From assembly GCA_947427205.1 (NCBI GenBank), contig CANEHB010000002.1, forward strand, positions 111,873 to 175,872: a stretch of DNA of 64,000 bases, written 5' to 3'. This document shows, piece after piece, positions 35,177 through 44,066 of this stretch. The stretch comes from an uncultured Clostridium sp. (lineage in GTDB: Bacteria > Bacillota > Clostridia > TANB77 > CAG-508). How positions within the stretch are numbered: the first letter of the stretch is position 1; the number at the start of each line of letters is the position of its first letter. The notes below the pieces were generated by a model that was given only the letters and a program-made list of their open reading frames with translations, was not told the origin of the DNA and made no database searches. The position numbers and the translations under genes are program-made.

Positions 35177-35315
35177 AATTCTTACTAAGTTTAATAAAAT
35201 TTAGACGTAGCAAGAGTTGCAACTTTAAGTAGCGAAGAAAATTAAACTTGCAAACAGTAGTTGGTAGAAAAAATCTTTGTGCAACTCTAAAATTAAATAT
35301 AGGAGGTGCATAGAA

Positions 35316-36221
35316 ATGGGATTTAGTGAAAATCTACAAATATTAAGAAAAAAACAAAATATGTCACAAGAACAATTAGCAGAAAAATTAGAGGTATCAA
35401 GACAAGCAGTATCAAAATGGGAGAGTGGAAGTGGATATCCAGAAACAGAAAAATTAATAACTATATGTGAAATTTTTGATTGTAGTATTGATGAAATATT
35501 AAAAGGGAAATTTTCAGAAGACTCAAATGGAGATAAAAGGCAATACGAAAACTTAATGAATAGATTTAGTAAAGGAATTGCTTTAGCTATAGCTATTATA
35601 TTAGTTGGAGTAACAATTTTTATGTGTTTTGTTGGAATACCAGGAACAGAAGAGATGAAAGAAAAATATGGAATAATTGGAGTTACAGTATTACTACTTT
35701 TTGTAGTAGTAGCAGTTCCAATATTTATAGTATTAGGTATAGAACAAGAAAATTATAAAAAGAAAAATCCAAAGTTACCTAATTTTTATACTGAAGAGGA
35801 AATAGAAAAATTTAATCCAAAGTTTGCAATGGCAATAGCGATTGCAGTAATGATAAATATATTATCAGCGATACAATTAATTTTTTTATATGGTATGAAG
35901 TTTGTTAGTGAAGAAAGTACAATTCCAATAGTAATTTTTTTAGGAATGACTACGATTTCAGTTTTTATATATGTTTATTATGGAATTCAAAAAACTAAAT
36001 ATAATATTGACTTATATAATAAAATATCTCCAAAACTTTTGAAAGAAGATGATGATAGAGTAGGAAAAATCTGTGGAATTATAATGATAATTGCAACAAT
36101 AATATTTGTTATTAATGGAATAGTATTTAATTTATGGCATATTGCTTGGATAGTATATCCAATAGGTGGAATGATATGTGGAATTGTATCAATAATATTT
36201 GAAAATAAAGAAAATAAATAG
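35316..36221 (+). CDS. XRE regulator with membrane domain
   Basis: The ATG at 35316 follows AGGAGGTGC. Residues 1-65 are an XRE helix-turn-helix (LRKKQNMSQEQLAEKLEVSRQAVSKWESGSGYPETEKL). The rest carries five or six membrane segments (about residues 90-112, 120-145, 170-195, 205-225, 245-290). This fusion of a Cro-like domain and a membrane part is frequent in Clostridia, where it may sense membrane stress or peptides. The targets are unknown. A bidirectional terminator separates it from the convergent LysR gene. Confidence 0.88.
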   Translation: MGFSENLQILRKKQNMSQEQLAEKLEVSRQAVSKWESGSGYPETEKLITICEIFDCSIDEILKGKFSEDSNGDKRQYENLMNRFSKGIALAIAIILVGVTIFMCFVGIPGTEEMKEKYGIIGVTVLLLFVVVAVPIFIVLGIEQENYKKKNPKLPNFYTEEEIEKFNPKFAMAIAIAVMINILSAIQLIFLYGMKFVSEESTIPIVIFLGMTTISVFIYVYYGIQKTKYNIDLYNKISPKLLKEDDDRVGKICGIIMIIATIIFVINGIVFNLWHIAWIVYPIGGMICGIVSIIFENKENK

Positions 36222-36256
36222 AAAAAATGATAGCATTTATTTGCTATCATTTTTTA
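36222..36256. terminator. Bidirectional terminator between convergent genes
   Basis: AAAAAATGATAGCA and TGCTATCATTTTTT form a stem around TTTAT. The stop codon of the minus-strand LysR gene lies inside it. A and T runs flank both sides. Confidence 0.85.
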
Positions 36257-37134
36257 TTATCTCGATTAATTTTTCTGTTGCAAAACTACAAATCATATTT
36301 TTGGGAAGCACAATACCTAATCCTCTTTTAGGTATTTTTTCTTTTATAGGAATTTCAAAAAGAAGATTATTATTTAATTCTTCTTTTGCAAATTCTTTAG
36401 TAATATAAGCAATTCCAAGTCCAGCTTTAGCAAAATCTTTTATTAATCCATAACTTACAATATCAAATTTAGGATGAAATTTAATATTGTTTGTATTCAT
36501 TAAATTATTTAAAAAACTTCTAGTGTTAGAAGGTTCTTTTTGAGTAATGATAGGAAAATTTTCTACTAAATCTTTTAAAGAGATAGGTTCTTTAATTTGA
36601 TTTTTATATTGTAAATTTCCAGCAAAACTGTCATGTAATTTAGTACATGGAGTTATAGTTAAATCATCATCAATTTCCATAGGAAGATTAACTACTAATA
36701 TATCAATACTTCCTTTTTTTAGATCTGATATTAAATTTTTTGTTAAATTATTAGTAACAGAAATATCAATATTAGGAAATTCGTTATGGAATTTTGCTAT
36801 ATGATTAACAAGAAAATATTTTGTAATAGTACTGCTAGCTCCAATTTTTATAGTACCAGTTTCTAAGTTTTTAAGAGAAGTAAGTTTATGTTCACCATTC
36901 ATAAAACTTTCTATGCCATTTTTTATAAATCCATAAAAAATTTTTCCATTTTCAGTTAAAGTAACACCTTTTGGACTTCTATTAAATAAAGTAATTCCAA
37001 GTTCGGTTTCTAATTTTTGTATAGATTTAGTAACAGCTGGTTGTGAAATATATAGGAAATCAGCAGCTTTTGTAACACTTCCGATAAAGTGCTACTGTAT
37101 AAAATATTTTATAATATTCATAATTAATATCCAT
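36237..37134 (-). CDS. LysR-family transcription regulator, read through a +1 shift at a CGG codon
   Basis: Starting at the minus-strand ATG (37132-37134, after GTGAGG), the sequence MDINYEYYKIFYTVALY is followed by CGG and a stop seven codons later. Skipping base 37083 gives GSVTKAADFLYISQPAVTKSIQKLETELGITLFNRSPKGVTLT, a textbook LysR helix-turn-helix. The frame then runs unbroken through the effector domain (LETGTIKIGASSTI..., GLGIAYITKEFA) to the stop at 36237, about 298 residues in all. Zero-frame TAT CGG AAG becomes TAT GGA AGT. Without recoding the protein would lack the DNA-binding domain. Targets are unknown. Confidence 0.88.
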
Positions 37135-37378
37135 AGTAATAACCTCACATTATAATAAGTATAAATAATATATATTTGAATTATACAATGAATGGAATTA
37201 TAATGCAATTATCAAAGAGAAAGGAGTTAGAAGATATGCTGATAAATTAATATTTATCAGTATGCATGTTTCAATTAAAGATTGATTTTGAATGCGACAG
37301 TAAAGATAAATTTTTGATTGAGACGGCTGATGTTTTTTAGCAAATATTGTTGTAGAAGGTTGATAGGAGGAAAAAAGT

Positions 37379-38146
37379 ATGAAGAAAAACATTATTATCA
37401 CAGCAGGACCTACAAATGAGCCAATTGATGCCGTAATGAAAATTACAAATATGTCAACAGGAGCATTGGGCAATGTAGTGGCTGAAACTTTTTTGGAAGA
37501 TAAGGCAGATGAGATTGGAAAGATTTACTATATTTCGACAAAAATGTCTTATAAGCCGAGAATCGGCTTGAAAAAGGTGGAACTTGTAATTGTTGAAACA
37601 ACCCAGGACCTGATTGATGCTTTGAAGGACATCTTTTCAAGAGACAGAATTGATATTATTGTTCATTCATGCGCAGTCGGAGACTATGCAGGAGAGTATG
37701 TAGTCAGAGCAGAAGATTTAGCACATGAAATCTATGAGAACATTCAGAAGGCAGTGAAAAAAGAAGAGATTACTGAGGAAAGCATTATGGATGTTTTCAG
37801 GAATCCTGCCTGCGTCTGCAATAACAGTACAAAAATTTCGTCATATGAGCCGAACCTGATGGCAAAGATGAAACTTACTCCCAAAGTTATCAGTTTAATT
37901 AAGGAGATGGCTCCAAACGTAACTTTGGTAGGTTTTAAGCTTTTGGAAAGCGTCAGCAAAGAGTATCTTTATCAGGTAGCATCAAAGCTCAGAGAGAAAA
38001 ATGATGCAAATTACATTGTTGCTAATGATCTGGCGAAGATAGGAGACGGGAAGCACTGGGCGATGATTCTGAACGGAGATGGTGTTATAACAGAGTGCCA
38101 GACAAAAAAGGAAATTGCAAAAGCATTGGAAGGAATTCTCTTTTAA
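37379..38146 (+). CDS. coaB: Phosphopantothenate-cysteine ligase (stand-alone CoaB), G+C-rich import
   Basis: The 255-residue protein matches stand-alone CoaB: ITAGPTNEPIDAVMKITNMSTGALGNVVAETF at the start, the DIIVHSCAVGDY block, SSYEPNLMAKMKLTPKVI with the conserved Lys, LVGFKLLESVSKEYL and DANYIVANDLAKIG. It joins cysteine to phosphopantothenate with nucleotide activation in coenzyme A synthesis. No coaC partner is in the window. Like the FAD dehydrogenase, it is clearly richer in G and C than neighbours, with its own G+C-rich terminator. The ribosome site is TAGGAGGAAAA. Confidence 0.88.
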   Translation: MKKNIIITAGPTNEPIDAVMKITNMSTGALGNVVAETFLEDKADEIGKIYYISTKMSYKPRIGLKKVELVIVETTQDLIDALKDIFSRDRIDIIVHSCAVGDYAGEYVVRAEDLAHEIYENIQKAVKKEEITEESIMDVFRNPACVCNNSTKISSYEPNLMAKMKLTPKVISLIKEMAPNVTLVGFKLLESVSKEYLYQVASKLREKNDANYIVANDLAKIGDGKHWAMILNGDGVITECQTKKEIAKALEGILF

Positions 38147-38164
38147 TTAAGAGGGAAGAAAGAA

Positions 38165-38200
38165 GGCTGGAAGCTGTAAAAAGCTTCTGGCCGTTTATAT
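38165..38200 (+). terminator. Terminator after coaB
   Basis: GGCTGGAAGCT (38165-38175) and AGCTTCTGGCC (38182-38192) form a stem with G-U pairs, followed by GTTTATATTT. The rest of the gap up to 38461 holds only A/T-rich sequence with no recognised feature besides AAAGGAG at about 38414. Confidence 0.7.
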
Positions 38201-38465
38201 TTATAGCAAGTTTTTTTGAAAATATATTAAATAAAATATATTTTCAAAATATTTATTATTATTAATTTTTTATAAAGTTTATTGTAATTAGTAGATTGAT
38301 ATTTATATTTGTGATATTATGCTAACTAAAGAAAACAGCATGTAAAAAGAAAATAATTAGAAAAATAAAAGTTATCACATATATATTATATTAAATATTA
38401 TTTGATAAATAAAGAAAGGAGTCGTATGGTTATTTAAGTTATTAAATATATCATACAAGAATAAT

Positions 38466-38852
38466 ATGAAATTTTATATAGGTTCAGGATTTAAAAATTT
38501 TGAGTTAGTAAATATTATTTCTGAAAAATTAATAAATTTAGGACATATTCATACATATAATTGGGCTAAAAATATTATTGAGAATGAAACTATAGAAGAT
38601 ATGATTAGAGCATCAGAACTTGAAAAACAAGCAATCATAGATTCTGATGTTGTAATTATTATATTACCAGCAGGAAGAGGAACACACATAGAATTAGGTA
38701 TGGCACTTGCCTTAAATAAAAAAGTTTATTTATATTCTAAAGATGGAAAAGATTTTGAATTAGAAAATACAGTTAATTTTTATGAAATTCCAGAAATTAC
38801 AAAAGTAATAGGAAGTATAAATGATTTAGTAGAAAAAATAAACATAAGTTAA
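38466..38852 (+). CDS. Nucleoside 2-deoxyribosyltransferase-like protein
   Basis: The 128-residue protein begins KFYIGSGFKNFELVNIISEKL and has DSDVVIIILPAGRGTHIELGMALALNKKVYLYS, the typical 'DxVV...LPxGxGTxxELGxA' of nucleoside 2-deoxyribosyltransferase-fold proteins. The Glu in HIELG corresponds to the catalytic Glu. Members swap bases between deoxynucleosides or hydrolyse nucleoside monophosphates. A poor ribosome site precedes the ATG at 38466. Confidence 0.8.
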   Translation: MKFYIGSGFKNFELVNIISEKLINLGHIHTYNWAKNIIENETIEDMIRASELEKQAIIDSDVVIIILPAGRGTHIELGMALALNKKVYLYSKDGKDFELENTVNFYEIPEITKVIGSINDLVEKINIS

Positions 38853-38925
38853 TGCTAGAAATAAATTTGAAAATAAGTTTTTAGGTGAAGATTTATGAGA
38901 TACAATATAATAACATAATGTGAAA

Positions 38926-38954
38926 TTGCATTTTTTATGTAAATGTGATATAAT
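38926..38954 (+). promoter_or_regulatory. Promoter of the lipoprotein gene
   Basis: TTGCAT (38926-38931), 17 bases, TATAAT (38949-38954) preceded by TGA (extended -10). Confidence 0.65.
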
Positions 38955-39007
38955 AATAATGTATTTGTTCTTCATACAAAAAATACCATGAAAGGAGAGA
39001 AAAACTT

Positions 39008-39652
39008 ATGAAGAAGATTACAATGGTTTTTATGGTAGTAGCATCATTAATGATGTTCGTTACAGGTTGCAGTAACGTTAACCGGACATCAGACAAAGAA
39101 GTTGCAATGGCGATTTCGGAGGAGGCAGCAGAAGACACAAGCGAGGCAGAAATGGAAGCTGATGAAGATGAAAAAACCAAGATATTCATCAACGGACAGG
39201 AGTGGAAAGAAGGAGAAGAAATAAGTCTTGGCACAACAGAGGTATGGGTTGTAGAGCTTGATACCAGACCAGGCCTAACCATGGATTTATATCACTTTGA
39301 GGACAGTGAATACAAGGTGATTTCTTCAATGCCGATGATTTATTATCTTACAGAAGAGCATGAAGACGGCGACTATTCCAGAATAAAACTTATCTCTTCT
39401 GTTGTGTCAAAAGAAGAAAGTGATGAATTGATTGCTATCTCTGAAGATTATATGCTTTTCGATACGAATGAAGGCAAGATAGCCGTCTCTTTATCAGAAG
39501 TTCAGGGGGAATATGATCAGGAAGAATATCCCTATGAGTTCTTGGTAGAGAAAGAAGGAGGCTATCATCCACGTATCAAATATGAAGATTTATCAGCTGA
39601 GGAGCAGGAAAGTTTTCACTATCTTGACAGTGTAGAGACAATTGAATGGTAA
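39008..39652 (+). CDS. Secreted lipoprotein, G+C-rich import
   Basis: Residues 1-21 are a lipoprotein signal with lipobox VTGC (Cys21). An acidic linker (EEAAEDTSEAEMEADEDE) follows, then a ~160-residue beta-type domain (KIFINGQEWKEGEEISLG...) with no recognised family. The gene is clearly richer in G and C than its neighbours, contains an in-frame CGG (codon 26) and has its own G+C-rich terminator. It is therefore probably acquired from a more G+C-rich Clostridia relative. The ribosome site is GAAAGGAGAG. Confidence 0.8.
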   Translation: MKKITMVFMVVASLMMFVTGCSNVNRTSDKEVAMAISEEAAEDTSEAEMEADEDEKTKIFINGQEWKEGEEISLGTTEVWVVELDTRPGLTMDLYHFEDSEYKVISSMPMIYYLTEEHEDGDYSRIKLISSVVSKEESDELIAISEDYMLFDTNEGKIAVSLSEVQGEYDQEEYPYEFLVEKEGGYHPRIKYEDLSAEEQESFHYLDSVETIEW

Positions 39653-39673
39653 TCCTATGAAAGTAGGGCAGGA

Positions 39674-39704
39674 GAACTCGGTGATGTGTTGCCGAGCTTT
39701 TCTG
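39674..39704 (+). terminator. Terminator after the lipoprotein gene
   Basis: CTCGG (39678-39682) and CCGAG (39693-39697), extended by AGAA/TTCT pairs, followed by CTTTTCTGCG. A small hairpin resembling repeat module 1 (ATAATAGAAA / TTTCTATTAT, 39713-39736) follows. Confidence 0.65.
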
Positions 39705-39825
39705 CGTTTATATAATAGAAACTTTTTTCTATTATTGATAAAATGTAGAAAAAAATGTATAATAAACAACAACTTATAAAATGAAAATATATAAAGAATT
39801 ATATGTTAATTGATGAGGAGAAATA

Positions 39826-40728
39826 ATGAATATACCAGATTTTTTAATAGATTTATTAAATGAACAGTATGGAAAAAAGATAACAGAAAAAATATTAGAA
39901 GGATATTCTGCCAGTAGAAAAGTTACATTTAGAGTAAATACTTTAAAAAGTAATGTAGAAAAAATTGAAAATAGTTTAAAAGAAGAAAAAATAGAATATG
40001 AGAAAGTTCCATGGAGCGAAGAAGCATTTATAGTAGATAATGTAAAAGAAATTGATATTCAAAAATTAGATATATACGAAAATGGCGAAATATATCTTCA
40101 AAGTCTATCATCAATGTTACCACCAATTATTTTACAGCCAAAAGAAAATGCTGATATTTTAGATATGACAGCTGCACCAGGTGGAAAAACAACACAAATG
40201 GCTTCACTATCAAGTAATAAATCACATATAACAGCTTGTGAGATGAACAATATAAGAATAGAAAAATTGAAATATAATATAGAAAAACAGGGAGCTTCTT
40301 GCGTGTATATCATGCAAAAAGATTCAAGGCAAATAGATGATTTTTTTTCTTTTGACCAAATATTATTAGATGCACCATGTAGTGGAAGTGGGACTTTAAA
40401 TTCAGAAGATAATAATATAAGTAAATATTTTACCACTAAACTTATTGAGAAAACTACTAAGTCACAAATTACATTATTAAAAAAAGCATTGAAAATATTA
40501 AAACCAAATTGTGAAATGGTTTATTCAACTTGTTCAATTTTAGAAAAAGAAAACGAAGAAATAGTAAAAAAAGCTATATCTGGCTTAAATGCAGAAATAG
40601 TACCTATAGATTTTGAAGGAATAGAAAATTTGCCATTATTACCAACAAAATTAAAAGGTACTTTATGTGTATGTCCAAATGAATTATATGAAGGATTTTT
40701 TATAGCAAAGATAAAAAAGAATTATTAA
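39826..40728 (+). CDS. RsmB/NOP2-family RNA (cytosine-5) methyltransferase
   Basis: The SAM site is LDMTAAPGGKTTQMA. The two catalytic Cys lie in LDAPCSGSGT (Cys185) and YSTCSI (Cys236), as in m5C methyltransferases. The N-terminal part (SRKVTFRVNTLKSN...YLQSLSSMLPP) matches the NOP2/Sun family. The 300-residue length lacks both the NusB-like domain of RsmB and the C-terminal PUA-like extension of RsmF, so the RNA target (16S rRNA or tRNA) is uncertain. The ribosome site is ATGAGGAG. Confidence 0.88.
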   Translation: MNIPDFLIDLLNEQYGKKITEKILEGYSASRKVTFRVNTLKSNVEKIENSLKEEKIEYEKVPWSEEAFIVDNVKEIDIQKLDIYENGEIYLQSLSSMLPPIILQPKENADILDMTAAPGGKTTQMASLSSNKSHITACEMNNIRIEKLKYNIEKQGASCVYIMQKDSRQIDDFFSFDQILLDAPCSGSGTLNSEDNNISKYFTTKLIEKTTKSQITLLKKALKILKPNCEMVYSTCSILEKENEEIVKKAISGLNAEIVPIDFEGIENLPLLPTKLKGTLCVCPNELYEGFFIAKIKKNY

Positions 40729-40873
40729 AATATATAATTAAATAATAAAATAGTTAAATAATGTAAAAATAATTATATATATTAAAATAAAATGATGTGC
40801 AGCTATGGGAGACTTGCAAAACAAGGTAGACCAGCAAAGAACAAATGATAATATATATAATTATTTTTTATAT

Positions 40874-41815
40874 TTAATTTTGTTTATTATAATATTTTCC
40901 TTGATGTAAATTATTTTCTTTTAAATATTTTTCAAGTCCATTCATAATCCATTTTTTATGGCTATTCCATTCTGGAGCCAAAAGCAAGTCTTTTGGTGCA
41001 TCACCAGAAATTTTATGGATAACAATATCTGGATTTATATGTGTTAAAATATAAGAGGTGGCTTCAAAATAATACTCTAAAGTAATAGGAGTATAATCAC
41101 CTTTTTTATATAATTCAGCAAGTTTAGTATTTTTTATTACATAAGTAGAGTGTATTTTTAATCCTTGAATATTATGTTTGTTTAAAAAAGAAATTGTATT
41201 TTTTATATCATCCAAATTTTCATGTGGTAATCCAACCATAACATGAGTAATAATATCAATATTATATTTATTTAAAAGATTAACAGCTTTAGTAAAAGTA
41301 TTACTTAAATATCCTCTATTAATGAATTTTCCAGTAATATCATTAGAAGTTTGAAGGCCAAGTTCTACCCATACATGAACTCTATTCTTATAAGAACTTA
41401 ATAACTTGCAAATTTCTTCATTTATGCAGTCAGGACGAGTTGCAATAGCAAGTACAATAATTCTATCATCAATTAAAGCAGAATCATACTTTAATTTTAA
41501 ATTTTCTATGGAGTCATAAGTATTTGTGAAATTTTGAAAATATGCAATGAATTTATTTGCCCTTTCAGCTTTGTAACTATTAAAATAATTTTGTATTTGT
41601 AATTTTATATTTTCTGATATTGAGTTTGTATTTTGAGAAGAGTTTATATGTTCACCAGATCCTTTTTCACTACAAAAAATACAACCATCATAAGCGACAC
41701 TTCCATCTCTATTAGGACAAGTGAAATCACCATTAATGCATATCTTTAAAGTTCGTTCTCCAAATTTTTCTTTCAAATATTTATTTAATTTTTTATATCT
41801 TTCTTGATTTTCCAT
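40874..41815 (-). CDS. TIGR01212-family radical SAM protein (YhcC-like)
   Basis: The 313-residue protein has the Cys cluster of this family, CPNRDG...YDGCIFCSEKGSGEH (Cys spaced 11 and 2), then FIAYFQNFTNTY, IVLAIATRPDCI, VWVELGLQTSND and VMVGLPHENLDDI. These fit YhcC/TIGR01212, radical SAM enzymes of the Elp3-like group with unknown substrate. It is the only minus-strand gene in its neighbourhood. The 145-base gap to the convergent methyltransferase gene holds a small G+C-richer patch (40794-40845) that I cannot explain. Confidence 0.92.
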   Translation of the reverse strand: MENQERYKKLNKYLKEKFGERTLKICINGDFTCPNRDGSVAYDGCIFCSEKGSGEHINSSQNTNSISENIKLQIQNYFNSYKAERANKFIAYFQNFTNTYDSIENLKLKYDSALIDDRIIVLAIATRPDCINEEICKLLSSYKNRVHVWVELGLQTSNDITGKFINRGYLSNTFTKAVNLLNKYNIDIITHVMVGLPHENLDDIKNTISFLNKHNIQGLKIHSTYVIKNTKLAELYKKGDYTPITLEYYFEATSYILTHINPDIVIHKISGDAPKDLLLAPEWNSHKKWIMNGLEKYLKENNLHQGKYYNKQN

Positions 41816-42071
41816 AGTAAAATTAGTATAGCAAAATATTAAAATTTTTACAAATTAAAATTTATAATTATGTAAAAATTAGTGAAAATAAAAAAATATA
41901 TAATGAAGTAATATACAGTTTTTGAACTAACAGTTGAATGTAAGTAATTACGATTTATCAAATAACGTATATAAAGTTTTTTATAAGTACTAGCAAAGAA
42001 TGAATTATAAATATATATGTGTGTCATTACTCTTATATAACTTAATAATAATGGAAAAAAGTAATATTTGC

Positions 42072-42100
42072 TTCCAAAATATGGAAAAATGTGATATAAT
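42072..42100 (+). promoter_or_regulatory. Extended -10 promoter of the ABC-F operon
   Basis: TGA-TATAAT (42092-42100) with a weak -35 TTCCAA (42072-42077) 17 bases upstream. The rest of the 327-base gap (41816-42142) shows nothing else I can name. Confidence 0.55.
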
Positions 42101-42142
42101 TAAAAGGCATATGTATATTTTTAAATAGAAGGATAAATTACA

Positions 42143-44053
42143 ATGAACTATAGAATTACAAATGGATCGGTATCTTATGGAGCAGAAACAATTTTAGAGG
42201 AAATAAATTTTGAAGTAAAAGGAAAAGAAAAAGTTGCAATAGTTGGAAGAAATGGAAGTGGAAAATCTACTTTATTAAAAGCTATTGTAGATAACGAAAT
42301 GCTTTCAGAAGGTATAGGAGAAGATAAATTTAATGTATATAAAGAAGGAAATCCAAGCATAGGATATTTAAAACAAATAGATTTTGAAGATGATAATATT
42401 ACAATGCTTGATGAAATTCTAAAAGTTTATAAAGAAATTATAGATTTAGAAAAAAAGATAGAAAATTTAGTTATAAAAATGCAAGATGATTCTTCAGAAG
42501 ATTTAGCAAAGGAATTTTCTAAAGCACAAGATAAATATGAATTTTTAGATGGTTATACATATAAAAAAGAATATGAAACAGCAATAAATAAATTTGGATT
42601 TTCAAATGAAGATAAATATAAAAAATTAAGTGAATTTTCAGGAGGACAAAGAACTAAAATTGCTTTTATCAAATTGCTTCTTAGTAAACCTGATATATTA
42701 CTTTTAGATGAACCAACAAATCACTTAGATATAACAACTATTGAATGGCTTGAAAGTTATTTAAAAAATTATACTAAAGCAATAGTTATAGTTTCACATG
42801 ATAGAATGTTTTTAAATAGAATTGTAGATAAAATTTATGAAATTGAATATGGAGCTATAACAGAATATTCTGGAAATTATGAATTTTTTGAAAAACAAAA
42901 AAGAATAAATTATGAAAGACAGCTAAAAGACTTTGAGTTTCAACAAAAAGAAATAAAAAGGTTAACTGTTATAGCAGATAGATTTAGATATAAACCAACA
43001 AAAGCTAAAATGGCTATGTCAAAATTAAAACAAGTTGAAAGAATGGTAAAGATAGAAGAGCCAAATAAATATGATTTAAAAAGTTTTAAAACAAATTTTG
43101 AAATTGAACTAGAGAGTGGAAATAATGTTTTAAATGTAGAAGATTTAGAAATAGGATATGAAAAAGCATTATCAAAAGTTTCATTTAAAATGTATAAAGG
43201 TCAAAAGTTAGGAATTATAGGAAGTAATGGAACAGGAAAATCAACATTATTAAAAACTTTAGTTGGAAATATAAATAAAATTAGTGGAATATATGAATTT
43301 GGACATAATGTAAAACTTGGATATTTTGATCAGCAAATGGCACAACTAAATTCAGAAAAAACAGTATTTGATGAATTTTATGATGAATTTCCAAATCTTA
43401 CAGTAACAGAAGTTAGAAATTCTTTAGCAGCTTTTATGTTTTATGGAGAAGATGTATTTAAACAAGTTAGTATGCTTTCAGGAGGAGAAAAAGTAAGACT
43501 TGCACTTTGTAAAATTTTAAAAACAGGTCCTAATCTATTAATACTTGATGAACCAACTAATCATATGGACATAATAGGAAAAGAAAGTTTAGAAAATATG
43601 CTGAAGGAATATAAAGGTACATTAATGGTTGTTTCACATGATAGATTTTTTATAAATAAAATTTCAGATTGTATTTTAGACTTTGAAAATGGAAATGTAA
43701 AATTTTATCCATATGGATATGAGGAATATTTAGAAAAGAAATCTACTGAAGAAAAAGAAATTATAGCTACACAAAAACAAGAAAAAGCTAAAAAGCAAGT
43801 GTATATTAATCCATTAAAAGAAAAAGATAAATTAGAGAAAAAAATAAAAAAAATTGAAGAGGAAATTTCTAAAAAAGAAGAAGAAATTTCAAATTATCAA
43901 AATGAATTATTGAAAGAAGAAGTATATTCTGATTATGTAAAAGTTGCAGAATTACAAGAAAAAATTGATAATTTAAATAAAGAAATTGAAGAAAATATGA
44001 AATTATGGGAAGTTACTGAAGAAGAATTAGAAAAAATAAATAATATTTTATAA
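42143..44053 (+). CDS. ABC-F family ribosome-associated ATPase
   Basis: Two ABC domains without membrane segments: Walker A GRNGSGKSTLL with signature FSGGQRTKIAF and LLLDEPTNHLD, then GSNGTGKSTLL with LSGGEKVRLAL and LILDEPTNHMD. The inter-domain linker (about residues 245-320, with RYKPTKAKMAMSKLKQVERM) is the P-site tRNA interaction motif. A C-terminal coiled coil (about 560-636) follows. ABC-F proteins rescue or regulate ribosomes, and some give resistance to ribosome-targeting drugs. Housekeeping YdiF/Uup-like function seems likely. The gene is followed after 13 bases by the repeat-array gene, so they form one operon. Confidence 0.93.
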   Translation: MNYRITNGSVSYGAETILEEINFEVKGKEKVAIVGRNGSGKSTLLKAIVDNEMLSEGIGEDKFNVYKEGNPSIGYLKQIDFEDDNITMLDEILKVYKEIIDLEKKIENLVIKMQDDSSEDLAKEFSKAQDKYEFLDGYTYKKEYETAINKFGFSNEDKYKKLSEFSGGQRTKIAFIKLLLSKPDILLLDEPTNHLDITTIEWLESYLKNYTKAIVIVSHDRMFLNRIVDKIYEIEYGAITEYSGNYEFFEKQKRINYERQLKDFEFQQKEIKRLTVIADRFRYKPTKAKMAMSKLKQVERMVKIEEPNKYDLKSFKTNFEIELESGNNVLNVEDLEIGYEKALSKVSFKMYKGQKLGIIGSNGTGKSTLLKTLVGNINKISGIYEFGHNVKLGYFDQQMAQLNSEKTVFDEFYDEFPNLTVTEVRNSLAAFMFYGEDVFKQVSMLSGGEKVRLALCKILKTGPNLLILDEPTNHMDIIGKESLENMLKEYKGTLMVVSHDRFFINKISDCILDFENGNVKFYPYGYEEYLEKKSTEEKEIIATQKQEKAKKQVYINPLKEKDKLEKKIKKIEEEISKKEEEISNYQNELLKEEVYSDYVKVAELQEKIDNLNKEIEENMKLWEVTEEELEKINNIL

Positions 44054-44066
44054 AAATAGGTGATGT

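Noticed and set aside
36903..37134. A LysR effector-domain protein lacking DNA binding, starting at 36902
   Set aside because: An intact LysR helix-turn-helix lies directly upstream in the shifted frame, with a normal start and ribosome site at 37134.
37536..37542. TTCGACA inside coaB as a Spo0A box
   Set aside because: It is within the coding part of an imported gene, far from any promoter, and is probably coincidental.
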